Source: Methylibium sp. NZG
Lineage (GTDB): Bacteria; Pseudomonadota; Gammaproteobacteria; Burkholderiales; Burkholderiaceae_C
Assembly: GCA_001263235.1 (NCBI GenBank)
Contig: LGRD01000007.1
Span: 1-64,000 of the forward strand
DNA: 64,000 nucleotides
Direction: 5' to 3'
A program made the translations under genes and the position numbers. A model generated the notes under the pieces. That model did no database searches. It saw only the letters and a program-made list of their open reading frames with translations, and had not been told where the DNA came from. Of this stretch, positions 7,811 through 18,094 are shown one piece after another. Numbering within the stretch: position 1 is the first letter of the stretch; each line of letters starts with the position of its first letter.

Positions 7811-8803
7811 TCAATCCAGCTTGATCCCCACCTTCTCGATGATTGCGCCCCACTTCTTGCTGTCGCGCTCGATGAAGCCCTTGAAGTCCGCCACCGAGCC
7901 GCCGCCGACGATCAGGCCTTGCTTGATGAAGGCGGCTTGAACAGCCGGGTCTTTCAGCGCCGCGTTCACATCGGCGTTGATGCGCTCGACCACCGCAGCG
8001 GGCGTGCCGGCGGCGGTGAACAGGCCGTTCCAGGCCAGCGCCTCGAAGCCGGGCACGCCTTGTTCGGCCACCGTGGGCACGTCCTTCAGCGACTCGGCGC
8101 GCTGCAGGCTGGTGGCAGCGAGGAACTTGAGCTTGCCGCCCTGCACCAGCGGCAACAGCGCGGGCGCGACGGCGAACAGCATCTGCGTGTCGCCCGCGGC
8201 GAGCGACGTGGCGGCCGGCGGCGAGCCGGCGTACGGCACGTGCACCGCCTTCAGGCCGGTGTCGGCGAGGAACAGCTCCATCGACAAGTGCGACGAACTG
8301 CCATTGCCCACCGAGCCGTAGCTGAGCTTGTCGCCTTGCGTCTTGGCCCAGGTGATGAACTCGGGCAGCGTCTTGGCCGGGTTGGTGGCCGCAACCGCGA
8401 GCACGTTGGGCTGCGACGTGGTCAGCACGATGGGCAGCAGGTCCTTGCCCGGGTCGTACGGCATCTTCTTGTACATGAACGGGCCGAACGCGATGGGGCC
8501 GTTGAAGCCGATGCCCAGCGTGTGGCCGTCGGCCGGCGCCTTGGCCACCACGTCCATGCCCAGCATGCCACCGGCGCCGGCCTTGTTCTCGACCACCAGC
8601 GGCTGCTTCCAGCGCTCGACGAGCTTGGGTTCGATCGTGCGGATGATGATGTCGAGCGAGCTGCCCGCCGGTGCCGGCACGACCACGCGCACCGGCTTGT
8701 CGGGCCAGGCCTGGGCTTGGGCCAAGGCAAGGCCGCTGGCCAGCAACAGGCCGAGCGCTGCACTCGACCAACCCGCCCAGACGCTGACGATTCTGTTGTT
8801 CAT
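7811..8803 (-). CDS. Bug-family tripartite tricarboxylate transporter receptor
   Basis: 330 residues with a signal peptide (to about residue 31, LALAQAQA) followed by WPDKPVRVVVP, the family's typical mature start. GAGGMLGMDVVAKAPADG and VPYAGSPPAA are also family-typical (TctC/Bug). Such proteins bind carboxylates or other small organic ligands in the periplasm; many are orphans without adjacent TctAB, as here. The gene is divergent from the ABC importer genes, with 174 bases of shared upstream region. Confidence 0.92.
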   Translation of the reverse strand: MNNRIVSVWAGWSSAALGLLLASGLALAQAQAWPDKPVRVVVPAPAGSSLDIIIRTIEPKLVERWKQPLVVENKAGAGGMLGMDVVAKAPADGHTLGIGFNGPIAFGPFMYKKMPYDPGKDLLPIVLTTSQPNVLAVAATNPAKTLPEFITWAKTQGDKLSYGSVGNGSSSHLSMELFLADTGLKAVHVPYAGSPPAATSLAAGDTQMLFAVAPALLPLVQGGKLKFLAATSLQRAESLKDVPTVAEQGVPGFEALAWNGLFTAAGTPAAVVERINADVNAALKDPAVQAAFIKQGLIVGGGSVADFKGFIERDSKKWGAIIEKVGIKLD

Positions 8804-8977
8804 GAACGCTCTCCGCAATTGAGTTGTCAAGTCGATCGGTGATGGAAACCAGGCGCGATTGTCGTGCCGCTGCCGCCCACCGACCACGCGTGCTACCCCG
8901 GACAAGCACGCAGCGCCCAACCCGCACCCCGGCGCTACAGTCGGCTGCATCGTTGCCAACTGCCACCGGAGTCCCTC

Positions 8978-10012
8978 ATGCGCCGCCGCACCTTGATCGC
9001 CCGTTCTGCCGCCCTGAGCGCCCTGCTCGCTGCCCCCTCCCTCGTGCGCGCGCAAGCGGTCGAGAAGCCCAAAGTCAGCATCGCCGTCGGCGGCAAGAAC
9101 CTGCTGTACTACCTGCCGTTGACGATTGCCGAGCAGCTCGGCTACTTCAAGGCCGAGGGCCTGGAGGTGACGGTCGTCGACTTTGCCGGCGGCGCGCGCG
9201 CGCTGCAGGCGGTGGTCGGCGGCAGCGCCGACGTGGTGAGTGGTGCCTTCGAGCACACCGTGAACATGCAGCACAAGGGCCAGGCAATGCGCGCGTTTGC
9301 GCTGCAGGGCCGCGCGCCGCAGATCGTGCTGGGCATCAACCCGAAAACGATGAGCGGCTACAAGACGGTTGCCGACCTGAAGGGCAAGAAGATCGGCGTC
9401 ACCGCGCCGGGCTCGTCGACCAACGTGATGGTCAACTTCATCCTCGCCAAAGCGGGGCTGAAGCCGAGCGATGTGTCGATCATCGGCGTCGGCGCGTCGC
9501 AAGGCGCGGTGGCGGCGATGCGCTCGGGGCAGATCGACGCGATCAGCAACCTCGACCCGGTGATCACGCTGTTGCAGCGCTCGGGCGACCTGACGATCGT
9601 GTCCGACACTCGCATCGTCAGCGAAGCCGAAAAGGTGTTCGGTGGCCCGATGCCGGCCGGCTGCTTCTATGCACCGCAGAGCTTCATCGACAAGAACCCG
9701 AACACCACGCAGGCGCTGGCCAATGCGCTGGTGCGCGCGAACAAGTGGATTCAGGCGGCAGGCCCCGGCGACATCATCAAGGCCGTTCCCGAGAGCTACC
9801 TGCTCGGCGACCGCGCGGTGTATGTCGATGCGTTTCTGGCCGCCAAGGGCGCGCTGTCGCCCGACGGGCTGTTCCCGGACGCGGGTGCCACCACCGCGTT
9901 CAAGGCGCTGGCCAGCATCGACCCCGAAATCGCCAAGGCCACGCTCGACCTGAAGGCGGTGTACACGAACGACTTCGCGAAGAAGGCGAACCTGAAGTAC
10001 CCGAAGGCCTGA
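8978..10012 (+). CDS. ABC transporter substrate-binding protein (NMT1/SsuA-like)
   Basis: 344 residues. The twin-arginine-like or Sec leader MRRRTLIARSAALSALLAAP is followed by a periplasmic binding domain of the nitrate/sulfonate/taurine/thiamine-precursor class: YLPLTIAEQLGYFKAEGL, GGSADVVSGAFEH, LKGKKIGVTAPGS. The ligand cannot be assigned. It is followed after 32 bases by the ATPase gene; the permease is 2 kb downstream, beyond three unrelated genes. Confidence 0.88.
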   Translation: MRRRTLIARSAALSALLAAPSLVRAQAVEKPKVSIAVGGKNLLYYLPLTIAEQLGYFKAEGLEVTVVDFAGGARALQAVVGGSADVVSGAFEHTVNMQHKGQAMRAFALQGRAPQIVLGINPKTMSGYKTVADLKGKKIGVTAPGSSTNVMVNFILAKAGLKPSDVSIIGVGASQGAVAAMRSGQIDAISNLDPVITLLQRSGDLTIVSDTRIVSEAEKVFGGPMPAGCFYAPQSFIDKNPNTTQALANALVRANKWIQAAGPGDIIKAVPESYLLGDRAVYVDAFLAAKGALSPDGLFPDAGATTAFKALASIDPEIAKATLDLKAVYTNDFAKKANLKYPKA

Positions 10013-10044
10013 GCCCAGACTTGAAAGAGAGCGAGAACGAGCGC

Positions 10045-10851
10045 GTGAACCAGAGCGATGCGCTGACGCTGGCTGGCGTCTCCTGCACCTTCATCAGCAA
10101 GGGCGACGCGACGCAGCGTTACACCGCCGTGCGCGACGTGAGCCTGACGGTCGGCGCCGGCGAGTTCGTCAGCGTGGTCGGCCCGACCGGATGCGGCAAG
10201 AGCACCTTGCTCAACGTCGCCGCCGGCCTGCTGGCGCCCAGCACTGGCAGCGTGCACGTCTTCGGCGAGCCGCTGGTGGGCATCAACCGCCGAGCCGGCT
10301 ACATGTTCCAGACCGACAGCCTGATGCCCTGGCGCACCGCGCTGCGCAACGTGATGGCGGGGCTCGAATTTCACGGCGTGGCGGACGCCGAACAGCAGGC
10401 GCACGACTGGTTGAAACGTGTCGGCCTCGGCGGCTTCGGTGACCGCTACCCGCACCAGTTGTCCGGCGGCATGCGCAAGCGCACGTCGCTTGCGCAGACG
10501 CTGGCGCTCGACCCCGACATCATCCTGATGGACGAGCCGTTTTCGGCCCTCGACATCCAGACCCGCCAGTTGATGGAGAACGAGGTGCTGGACCTGTGGG
10601 CCGCGAAGAAGAAGGCGGTGCTGTTCATCACCCACGACCTGGACGAGGCGATCGCGATGAGCGACCGCGTGGTGGTGCTGTCGGCCGGCCCGGCGTCGCA
10701 CCCGATCGGCGAGTTCGGCATCGACCTCGCGCGCCCGCGCGACGTGGCCGAGGTGCGCACCACGCCGCGCTTCATCGAGCTGCACAAGGCGATCTGGGAC
10801 GTGCTGCGCGAAGAGGTGCTGAAGGGCTATCGCCAGCAGTTGGCGGCTTGA
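10045..10851 (+). CDS. ABC transporter ATP-binding protein (SsuB/TauB-like)
   Basis: 268 residues from a GTG at 10045 preceded by a purine-rich stretch; a TTG at 10021 would add eight residues. Walker [10 protein letters not shown] is at residues 46-54, the signature is LSGGMRKR, Walker B ends [12 protein letters not shown] and the switch His is in FITHDLDEA. This class energises import of small anions or precursors with the upstream binding protein and a membrane permease. Confidence 0.9.
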   Translation: MNQSDALTLAGVSCTFISKGDATQRYTAVRDVSLTVGAGEFVSVVGPTGCGKSTLLNVAAGLLAPSTGSVHVFGEPLVGINRRAGYMFQTDSLMPWRTALRNVMAGLEFHGVADAEQQAHDWLKRVGLGGFGDRYPHQLSGGMRKRTSLAQTLALDPDIILMDEPFSALDIQTRQLMENEVLDLWAAKKKAVLFITHDLDEAIAMSDRVVVLSAGPASHPIGEFGIDLARPRDVAEVRTTPRFIELHKAIWDVLREEVLKGYRQQLAA

Positions 10852-10895
10852 GCCCGAACGACTGAACGCAACGACCGACAGAACGAGGAGACACG

Positions 10896-11342
10896 ATGCC
10901 CAACATCCTTGTCCGCGCCGCCACCGAAGACGACTTTGAAGCCTGGTACCCGTTGTGGCGCGGCTACCAAAGCTTTTACAAGGCCGACATCGCCATCGAA
11001 GTCAGCCGCGTCACCTGGCAGCGCTTCTTCGACCCGACCGAGCCGATGTTCTGCGACCTGGTCGTCGTTGACGGCCAGGCGCAGGGCCTCGTCCACAGCA
11101 TCGACCACCGCAGTTGCTGGACGGTCGAGAAGTCGTGCTACCTGCAAGACCTGTTCGTCGCCCCTGCACAGCGCGCCCAAGGCCTGGGCCGCCGGCTGAT
11201 CGAACACGTCTACGCGCAAGCCAAGGCCCGCGGCTGCGCCAAGGTGCACTGGCTGACTCACGAGACGAACACGGACGCGATGAAGCTCTACGACCGCATC
11301 GCCGAGAAGCCGGGGTTCGTGCAGTACCGCAAGGTGATTTGA
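10896..11342 (+). CDS. GNAT family N-acetyltransferase
   Basis: 148 residues. The acetyl-CoA binding motif is visible in LFVAPAQRAQGLGRRLIEHV and the C-terminal motif in THETNTDAMKLYDRIAEKPGF, which resembles small-molecule or polyamine acetylating members. Substrate unknown. It starts 44 bases after the ABC ATPase gene with a purine-rich ribosome site (ACGAGGAGA) before the ATG, so it may share that transcript. Confidence 0.88.
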   Translation: MPNILVRAATEDDFEAWYPLWRGYQSFYKADIAIEVSRVTWQRFFDPTEPMFCDLVVVDGQAQGLVHSIDHRSCWTVEKSCYLQDLFVAPAQRAQGLGRRLIEHVYAQAKARGCAKVHWLTHETNTDAMKLYDRIAEKPGFVQYRKVI

Positions 11343-11360
11343 GGAACGGGCTGGGTTGCG

Positions 11361-11388
11361 TTGACAACACTTATCAATTACTTATGAT
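11361..11388 (+). promoter_or_regulatory. Sigma-70 type promoter for the RelE/HigA-like pair
   Basis: TTGACA at 11361-11366 and TATGAT at 11383-11388 are separated by 16 bases, the closest match to the consensus I saw in this GC-rich window. Transcription should begin at about 11395, the GTG start of the toxin, so the message may be leaderless. ATCA and TGAT half-sites (11373-11376 and 11385-11388) flank the spacer and could form a repressor site. Confidence 0.7.
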
Positions 11389-11394
11389 CGCAGC

Positions 11395-11652
11395 GTGAAC
11401 GCCATCAATTGGCAGCCGAAAGCGTTGCGCCAACTCCGCAAGATCGACACCACCGCCAGCAAGCAGATTCGGGTCGCGGTGACGAGTGAACTGATTGATC
11501 TGTCGGTTGCAAGGAACGTGAAGGCGCTCACCAACCACGAGTACGGCTACCGTTTGCGAGTCGGGAACTACCGGGTGTTCTTCGACTTCGATGGCGTCGT
11601 GCGAATTGTCAGCATCGAAGAGGTCAGGAAGCGCGATGAACGCACGTACTGA
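11395..11652 (+). CDS. RelE/ParE-superfamily toxin
   Basis: 85 residues from a GTG. Family features are LRQLRKIDTTASKQIRVAV at the start, then YGYRLRVGNYRVFFDF and VVRIVSIEEVRKRDERTY, as in RelE-type mRNA interferases (basic core plus terminal Arg/Tyr). No ribosome site is seen before the GTG; the promoter lies directly over it. The antitoxin gene starts inside its last 17 bases. Confidence 0.87.
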   Translation: MNAINWQPKALRQLRKIDTTASKQIRVAVTSELIDLSVARNVKALTNHEYGYRLRVGNYRVFFDFDGVVRIVSIEEVRKRDERTY

Positions 11653-11968
11653 GTTTCAGGTGATCGTCGGGGCCGACGGCAAACCCGCTTTTGTGGTCGT
11701 GCCGTACGAGCAGTTTCGCCGCATGCGCGGCGGCTTCAGCAAGGGCACCGTGCCAAACGAGGTGGTCAACCTGTCGTACGAACGCGGCATGTCGCCCATG
11801 GCTGCGTGGCGAGAGCATTTCAGCCTCACGCAGGCAGAAGTGGCAGCCCGCATGGGGGTGACTCAAGCGGCCTACGCGCAAATGGAGCGAGTCAAACAGC
11901 CGCGCAAGGCCACGCTCCAGAAAGTGGCCGAGGCCCTGGGCATTGAGGTGGAACAGTTGCGCTGGTAA
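11636..11968 (+). CDS. XRE/HigA-like antitoxin
   Basis: 110 residues. Residues 50-108 are a Cro/C1 helix-turn-helix (WREHFSLTQAEVAARMGVTQ, then KATLQKVAEALGIEVEQLRW). The N-terminal 45 residues (FQVIVGADGKPAFVVVPYEQF) resemble the strand-rich start of Phd/YefM-type antitoxins and may bind the toxin. The toxin-first order with a 17-base overlap is typical of HigBA-like pairs. Autoregulation through the promoter at 11361-11388 is likely. Confidence 0.85.
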   Translation: MNARTEFQVIVGADGKPAFVVVPYEQFRRMRGGFSKGTVPNEVVNLSYERGMSPMAAWREHFSLTQAEVAARMGVTQAAYAQMERVKQPRKATLQKVAEALGIEVEQLRW

Positions 11969-11992
11969 GCCCGCGCGCAGCCCCGCAGGTCT

Positions 11993-12850
11993 ATGCAACC
12001 GAGCACGCGCCGAACCCAATTCATGTGGCACCACCTCAAACCCAACCCCCGCAACCTGCGCGTCTGGCAGGTCGCCCTGCTGCTCGCCGTGCTTGCCTTC
12101 TGGTACGCGATGACCAAGCCCGGCCTGCTGCCGCTGGTGATGTTCGAGAACGACCGCCAGGCCGCGTTCTTCTTCGGCGAGCCGCTCAAGGTGGCGGGCC
12201 GCATCTGGAGCTGGTTCGTCACCGAGGCCGACATCTACCGCCACCTCGCCGTCACCCTCATCGAAACGCTGCTCGCCTTCGGCATCGGCTCCACGCTCGG
12301 CCTGGGCGCCGGGCTTTGGCTCGCGCTCAGCCCCATGGCGTCGGCCTTGCTGGAGCCCTACATCAAGGGCCTGAACGCGATGCCGCGCATCATCCTGGCG
12401 CCGATCTTCGCGGTGTGGTTTGGGTTGGGTATCGGCAGCAAGGTGGCGCTCGGCGTCACGCTGGTGTTCTTCATCGTCTTCTTCAACGTCTACCAGGGCG
12501 TGAAAGAAGTGAGCCCGGTGGTGCTGGCCAACGCCCGCATGCTGGGCGCGAGCCAACGCCAACTGCTGCGTCACGTCTACCTGCCCAGCGCCACCGCGTG
12601 GGTCTTCAGCTCACTGCACAACAGCGTCGGCCTCGCCTTCGTCGGCGCCGTGGTGGGCGAGTACCTCGGCTCGTCGCAAGGCGTCGGCTACCTCATCTTG
12701 CAGGCCGAAGGCAGCTTCGACATCAACACCGTGATGGCCGGCATCGTCGTGCTCACCGCGTTTGCGCTGGTGCTCGATGCGCTGGTGGGGCGGGTGGAGA
12801 CGCGGTTGATGAAGTGGCAGCCGCGGGCGGGGGAGACGGAGAGGTTGTAG
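11993..12850 (+). CDS. ABC transporter permease (SsuC/TauC-like)
   Basis: 285 residues with about six hydrophobic segments (VALLLAVLAFWYAMT, LIETLLAFGIGSTLGLGAGL, VALGVTLVFFIVFFNVY and others). The cytoplasmic coupling loop EVSPVVLANARMLGASQRQL matches the EAA motif of binding-protein-dependent permeases. It is almost certainly the membrane partner of the binding protein at 8978 and ATPase at 10045, from which it is separated by the acetyltransferase and toxin-antitoxin genes. It starts 24 bases after the antitoxin stop. Confidence 0.9.
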   Translation: MQPSTRRTQFMWHHLKPNPRNLRVWQVALLLAVLAFWYAMTKPGLLPLVMFENDRQAAFFFGEPLKVAGRIWSWFVTEADIYRHLAVTLIETLLAFGIGSTLGLGAGLWLALSPMASALLEPYIKGLNAMPRIILAPIFAVWFGLGIGSKVALGVTLVFFIVFFNVYQGVKEVSPVVLANARMLGASQRQLLRHVYLPSATAWVFSSLHNSVGLAFVGAVVGEYLGSSQGVGYLILQAEGSFDINTVMAGIVVLTAFALVLDALVGRVETRLMKWQPRAGETERL

Positions 12851-12863
12851 GACACGTGGCTTC

Positions 12864-13628
12864 ATGAGGCATGCGATGGAAAAAACTTCAAGCTTGAGAT
12901 GCCTGGCGATCATTGGCTTGCTGACCCTGCTCCCGATTTCGCAGGCGCAGATCGCCATTGGCCCTGTAGAGACCGACCCGCGTGCGCTGGAGAAAATGGC
13001 ACGCGGCGAACTCGACAAGATAGACAATTCCGACCGTGGCATGCGCGACCTGACCGCTGTGCTGCAAGGCTTGATCAGTTCGGGCTGCCAATACGAAGCG
13101 CGCCCGGGCGACGCGCCGGTCAACATGGCGCGGATCATGGAGCGGATCCAGCAGGCGGGCACGGCCATCGGGCCGCTCATCATGGCGCACAAGGCGTACG
13201 GTGAGACGCTGATCTTCGTCACGCGCCACGGTTGTACCTCCGACCAGGTCCACCGCCTCGAGAAGACACTCTTCGCCGCCATCATGGCGCCGCCACCACC
13301 GCCGCCCCCGGAGCCGCGCCTTGTTGAGCCGACGCTGCAGGCACAGGAGATCAGGAAGTGGTGGGCCTACGCTTGGGGCGTGCCCAATCCTGGCGGCCGG
13401 TTCGAAGCGGTTCTGGGCGACGCACAGGTGCTGCTGTGTCACTACCACTCGCCGTCCAACTACTCAGCCATCACACGCATCGCCTGGTTCGACACGCCGC
13501 CGGCAACGTCGAACGAGCTCAGGCGCCTCAGTCGTTCGCACCCGATCGGCGAACTCAACGGTCTGCGCCTGGAAAAATGCCCACGGCGGATCGGTGATTT
13601 CGATGCTGCCAGAAAGCAGGCTGGCTGA
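12864..13628 (+). CDS. Exported protein of unknown function
   Basis: 254 residues. A hydrophobic leader (LAIIGLLTLLPISQAQ) suggests export; either ATG at 12864 or 12876 could start it. A run of seven prolines at about residue 143 splits the protein into two halves: an N-terminal helical part and a C-terminal part with several Trp and two cysteines. No family recognised. It follows the permease by 13 bases but probably has an unrelated role. Confidence 0.6.
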   Translation: MRHAMEKTSSLRCLAIIGLLTLLPISQAQIAIGPVETDPRALEKMARGELDKIDNSDRGMRDLTAVLQGLISSGCQYEARPGDAPVNMARIMERIQQAGTAIGPLIMAHKAYGETLIFVTRHGCTSDQVHRLEKTLFAAIMAPPPPPPPEPRLVEPTLQAQEIRKWWAYAWGVPNPGGRFEAVLGDAQVLLCHYHSPSNYSAITRIAWFDTPPATSNELRRLSRSHPIGELNGLRLEKCPRRIGDFDAARKQAG

Positions 13629-13856
13629 AACCTCGGCCGCCGGCAACTCATCGGCCGATCCGCTCGTGCAGGGGAGCCACTGATGCACGTAGTGCTCCTT
13701 TCGCGCTAGTGGCAGCTACTCCTGTTCGTGGTCGGCGCGGGCACACTGTTGTCGCGTTGACGCGAAGGCCGGCTCAGCTACGTGCTGGCGTAGGATATTC
13801 CGGTCGGCGCAGCAGCCGGCCCGTTTTGGCCGTCAAAACCCCAAGGAACCCACACC

Positions 13857-14594
13857 ATGCAGATCACCGACATCCTCTCCCAACTCGGCGGCCTCCAGTC
13901 GATGGCGCGCGAGCTGGGCGTGAGCGAGTCTCAGGCGGCCAGTGGCGCCGAGGCGCTCATCCCGGCCATCCTCGGCGGCTTCAAGAAGCAGGCGCAGGCG
14001 CAGCCCACGGGGCTGGACGGGCTGGGCGGCCTGCTCAGTCAACTGGGTGGCGGCGGGCTGCTCGACCAGGTGCTGGCGCCGCAACCGACCAACGTGAGCC
14101 AGGGCAACGACGTGCTGGGGCAGATCTTCGGCTCGAAGGACGTGAGCCGCACGGTGGCGCAGAACGCGTCGGCGCAAACGGGCCTCAGCCCCGACCTGCT
14201 GAAGAAGATGCTGCCGCTGCTGGCGATGCTGGTGGCGGGCTTCATGGCCAAGCAGGGGTCGGCTGGTGGTCAGGGCGCAGCGGGCGCGGAGCAGGCAACC
14301 GACTCGCCGTTCGGCGGCGGCGGGCTCGGCAGCGTGCTCGGCGCGGCGCTCGGTGGTGGCGGTGCGGGCGGCGGGACGGCCGGCGGAGGCGGCCTGGGTG
14401 GTGGCCTCGGCGGCCTGCTGGGCGGTCTGCTCGGCGGCGGCGCCGGCCGCGCAGCGCCGGGCGCGGGCATGGGTGGTGGCATGGGCGCTGGAGCAGGCAC
14501 CGCGCAGGGCGGCTTGGCCTCGATGCTGGACCTCAACGGCGACGGCAACCCGCTCGACGACATCTTGCGCATGGCAGGCAAGGCGATGCGCTGA
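13857..14594 (+). CDS. DUF937 (YidB-like) protein
   Basis: 245 residues. The N-terminal helical region (ITDILSQLGGLQSMARELGVSESQAASGAEALIPAILGGF, in two parts) and a later LLKKMLPLLAMLVAGFMAKQ are typical of DUF937. A long Gly-rich stretch (residues about 150-220) precedes a C-terminal MLDLNGDGNPLDDIL with Asp/Asn spacing reminiscent of a calcium loop. Function unknown. Confidence 0.8.
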   Translation: MQITDILSQLGGLQSMARELGVSESQAASGAEALIPAILGGFKKQAQAQPTGLDGLGGLLSQLGGGGLLDQVLAPQPTNVSQGNDVLGQIFGSKDVSRTVAQNASAQTGLSPDLLKKMLPLLAMLVAGFMAKQGSAGGQGAAGAEQATDSPFGGGGLGSVLGAALGGGGAGGGTAGGGGLGGGLGGLLGGLLGGGAGRAAPGAGMGGGMGAGAGTAQGGLASMLDLNGDGNPLDDILRMAGKAMR

Positions 14595-14709
14595 TCGGAA
14601 CGGCGATATGCTGCCCGGCACCCGTGCGCACCACGCCGCCGGCCGGTTCTTCGCCGGGGCCCTCGGCCCCCGGCCGGCTGCGCGGCAGCGCACACTTCAA
14701 AGGCACCGC

Positions 14710-14976
14710 ATGTGGTTCGTCGTTCAGGTCGTCAAGGGCAGCAAGCATTTCGAGCAGGACTCGCAGGTCGGCAACCGCGTGTTGGTCTCCGACACGACCG
14801 ACATGGTCATCTCTGGCCGCGCGCTCGGCGCGGGTTATCGCTTCGAGGCGCGCAAGGGCATCGAAACTTTCGTTGTGCGCGACTTCAGCGGCCCGCAACC
14901 CGCCGGCTCGCTGGCAATCAAGTTCACGACGCTGGCTCAGCAGGTGGGGGCGATGGCGTTGACGGGCGAGGCATAG
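14710..14976 (+). CDS. Small hypothetical protein
   Basis: 88 residues, beginning MWFVVQVVKGSKHFEQDSQV, with a beta-rich predicted character (RVLVSDTTDMVISGRAL, YRFEARKGIETFVVRDF). An in-frame ATG at 14609 would add a low-complexity Arg/Ala extension and is less likely. The 115 bases before it contain a GC-rich imperfect hairpin (about 14655-14680) that may end the DUF937 transcript. No family recognised. Confidence 0.5.
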   Translation: MWFVVQVVKGSKHFEQDSQVGNRVLVSDTTDMVISGRALGAGYRFEARKGIETFVVRDFSGPQPAGSLAIKFTTLAQQVGAMALTGEA

Positions 14977-15011
14977 CGGTGTCGTGACGTCGCCAGGCAC
15001 CGAGAATCGCC

Positions 15012-15590
15012 ATGCCGTTCCCAGCCCAGCTCAACATCCAGTCCAGCCGCCTTGCCATGCGCACGGTCGAGGAGGGCGACCTGCCCGACCTGCTGGCGGT
15101 GAACGGCGACGATGCCGTCACGCAGTACCTTCCCTACGCCAGCTGGCAGTCGCTCGACGACGGCCGCGCGTGGCTCGTGCGCATGCAAAAGCTCGCCGCG
15201 TCGGGCTCCAGCCTGCAACTCGTGCTGGTGGAAAAGGCCACCGGCCGCCGCATCGGCACGTGCCTGCTGTTCCGGTTGGACGAAGGCAGCGCGCGCGCCG
15301 AACTCGGCTACGTGCTCGGCCGCGCCCACTGGGGAAAGGGCCTGATGTTCGAGGCGCTGTCGGCCGTGCTGGCGCAGGCGTTCTCGGACGGCTTCGTCGG
15401 CTCCGGTGCCTTGCGCCGGCTGGAGGCCGAGGTGAACCCGGCCAACACCGCGTCGTGCCGCCTGCTCGAACGCCTGGGCTTTCAGCCCGAAGGTTTGTTG
15501 CGCCAGCGTTGGCACGTGAAGGGGCTCGTCTACGACACCCGCTTCTATGGGCTGCTGCGCGATGAAGCTCGTGGCGCGGCGGCACCTTGA
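15012..15590 (+). CDS. RimJ/RimL-type GNAT acetyltransferase
   Basis: 192 residues. The order LNIQSSRLAMRTVEEGDLPD, ELGYVLGRAHWGKGLMFEAL and NPANTASCRLLERLGFQPEG is the pattern of the RimJ/RimL N-alpha-acetyltransferase branch (acetyl-CoA pyrophosphate loop and beta-bulge). Its substrate may be a protein N-terminus or a small molecule; nothing nearby decides. Confidence 0.9.
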   Translation: MPFPAQLNIQSSRLAMRTVEEGDLPDLLAVNGDDAVTQYLPYASWQSLDDGRAWLVRMQKLAASGSSLQLVLVEKATGRRIGTCLLFRLDEGSARAELGYVLGRAHWGKGLMFEALSAVLAQAFSDGFVGSGALRRLEAEVNPANTASCRLLERLGFQPEGLLRQRWHVKGLVYDTRFYGLLRDEARGAAAP

Positions 15591-15643
15591 CGCAGAAGCG
15601 ACCGATCGCCGGCTTTCCCCCCAATTCGACCTCAGACGCAGCC

Positions 15644-16147
15644 ATGGCCTTCGAATTCTTTTGCTCGTCTTGCGGCGAGACCCACCACGGCATGCCTGCC
15701 TTCGGCGCTGAAGCGCCGCTGGACTACTACCTCGTGCCGCCCGAGGAGCGCCCCGCGCGCGTGCGCTTCGGCGCCGACGATTGCGTGATCGACGGCACAA
15801 AGTTTTTTGTGCTCGGCTGCATCGAGCTTGCGGTCCACGGCGAGCGCGAGCCGTTCACCTGGGGCGTGTGGGTGTCGCTCGGCGAGGCCAGCTACCGGCA
15901 GTGGCTGGCCACCTATGCCGACGAGAAGCGCGCCCACGTCGGCCCCTTCTTCGGTTGGCTCAGCGTGGAGCTCAAGCCCTACGCCGACACGATGAACCTG
16001 AAGACCAACGTTCACTTACGCGACCACGGTGCTCGGCCGATCATTGCGCTCGAACCGACGGACCACCCGCTGGCCGTCGAGCAGCGCGACGGCATCTCGG
16101 TACAGCGCGTGGCCGAGCTGTTTTCGCGCATGGTCCACGAGGCCTGA
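15644..16147 (+). CDS. DUF2199 protein
   Basis: 167 residues. A C-x2-C zinc-type knuckle at the N-terminus (FFCSSCGETHHG) is followed by FTWGVWVSLGEASYRQWL, GPFFGWLS and LEPTDHPLAVEQRDGIS, all diagnostic of DUF2199. Function unknown. A TTG at 15587 would extend it by 19 residues that overlap the preceding gene; the ATG matches the family start. Confidence 0.85.
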   Translation: MAFEFFCSSCGETHHGMPAFGAEAPLDYYLVPPEERPARVRFGADDCVIDGTKFFVLGCIELAVHGEREPFTWGVWVSLGEASYRQWLATYADEKRAHVGPFFGWLSVELKPYADTMNLKTNVHLRDHGARPIIALEPTDHPLAVEQRDGISVQRVAELFSRMVHEA

Positions 16148-16172
16148 GCTTCCACTTCGACAGGCCGCTGCC

Positions 16173-16655
16173 GTGCAACCCGCCCCCGTCAGCCTGCGCG
16201 AGATCACTGCCGACACGGTGATTGCCGTGGTCCGCCTCGAGGTGGCCCAGCACCAGAAGGGTTTCGTCGCCAGCAATGCGGTGTCTCTCGCGCAGGCGCT
16301 GTTTGCACCCGAGGCCTGGTACCGCGCCGTCTACTGTGGCGACGAGCCGGCGGGCTTCGTGATGCTGGAGGACGAGTCGCTGCTGTCGCCCTTGCCATCG
16401 CATCCGACCGTGGGCGTCTGGCGCCTCATGGTCGACCACAAGTTCCAGGGCCGTGGCGTGGGGCGGGCAGCGTTGCAGCAAGTGATCGAGCACGTGCGCG
16501 CCAAGGGCCTGTTCAGCAGCCTGGCGTTGTCGTACGTGCCCGGGCCGGGGTGCCCGGAGCCGTTCTACCGCGGGCTCGGTTTCTTGCCGACGGGCAAGAT
16601 GGACGGCGTCGAGGTGGTGCTGGAGTTGCCGCTGGCGGTGAGTGCTCCGAGGTGA
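16173..16655 (+). CDS. GNAT acetyltransferase (spermine/spermidine-type)
   Basis: 160 residues from GTG 16173. The motif LMVDHKFQGRGVGRAALQQV binds acetyl-CoA, and the C-terminal PFYRGLGFLPTGKMDGVEVV is as seen in diamine/polyamine acetyltransferase-like proteins. The family assignment is good, the substrate is not. It lies 25 bases after the DUF2199 gene. Confidence 0.82.
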   Translation: MQPAPVSLREITADTVIAVVRLEVAQHQKGFVASNAVSLAQALFAPEAWYRAVYCGDEPAGFVMLEDESLLSPLPSHPTVGVWRLMVDHKFQGRGVGRAALQQVIEHVRAKGLFSSLALSYVPGPGCPEPFYRGLGFLPTGKMDGVEVVLELPLAVSAPR

Positions 16656-16719
16656 CCGGTGCGACATCGGTGGAGACAGGTTCGAGAGATGTTGGGGAGG
16701 TGAGTTTGGGAGACAAGTC

Positions 16720-18033
<1,314 letters not shown>

Positions 18034-18094
18034 GGGGCAGCAGGCGTGCCCAGGGTTGAGCGCGGGTTGCGTATGTATCAGCCGGGAAGGTGCC

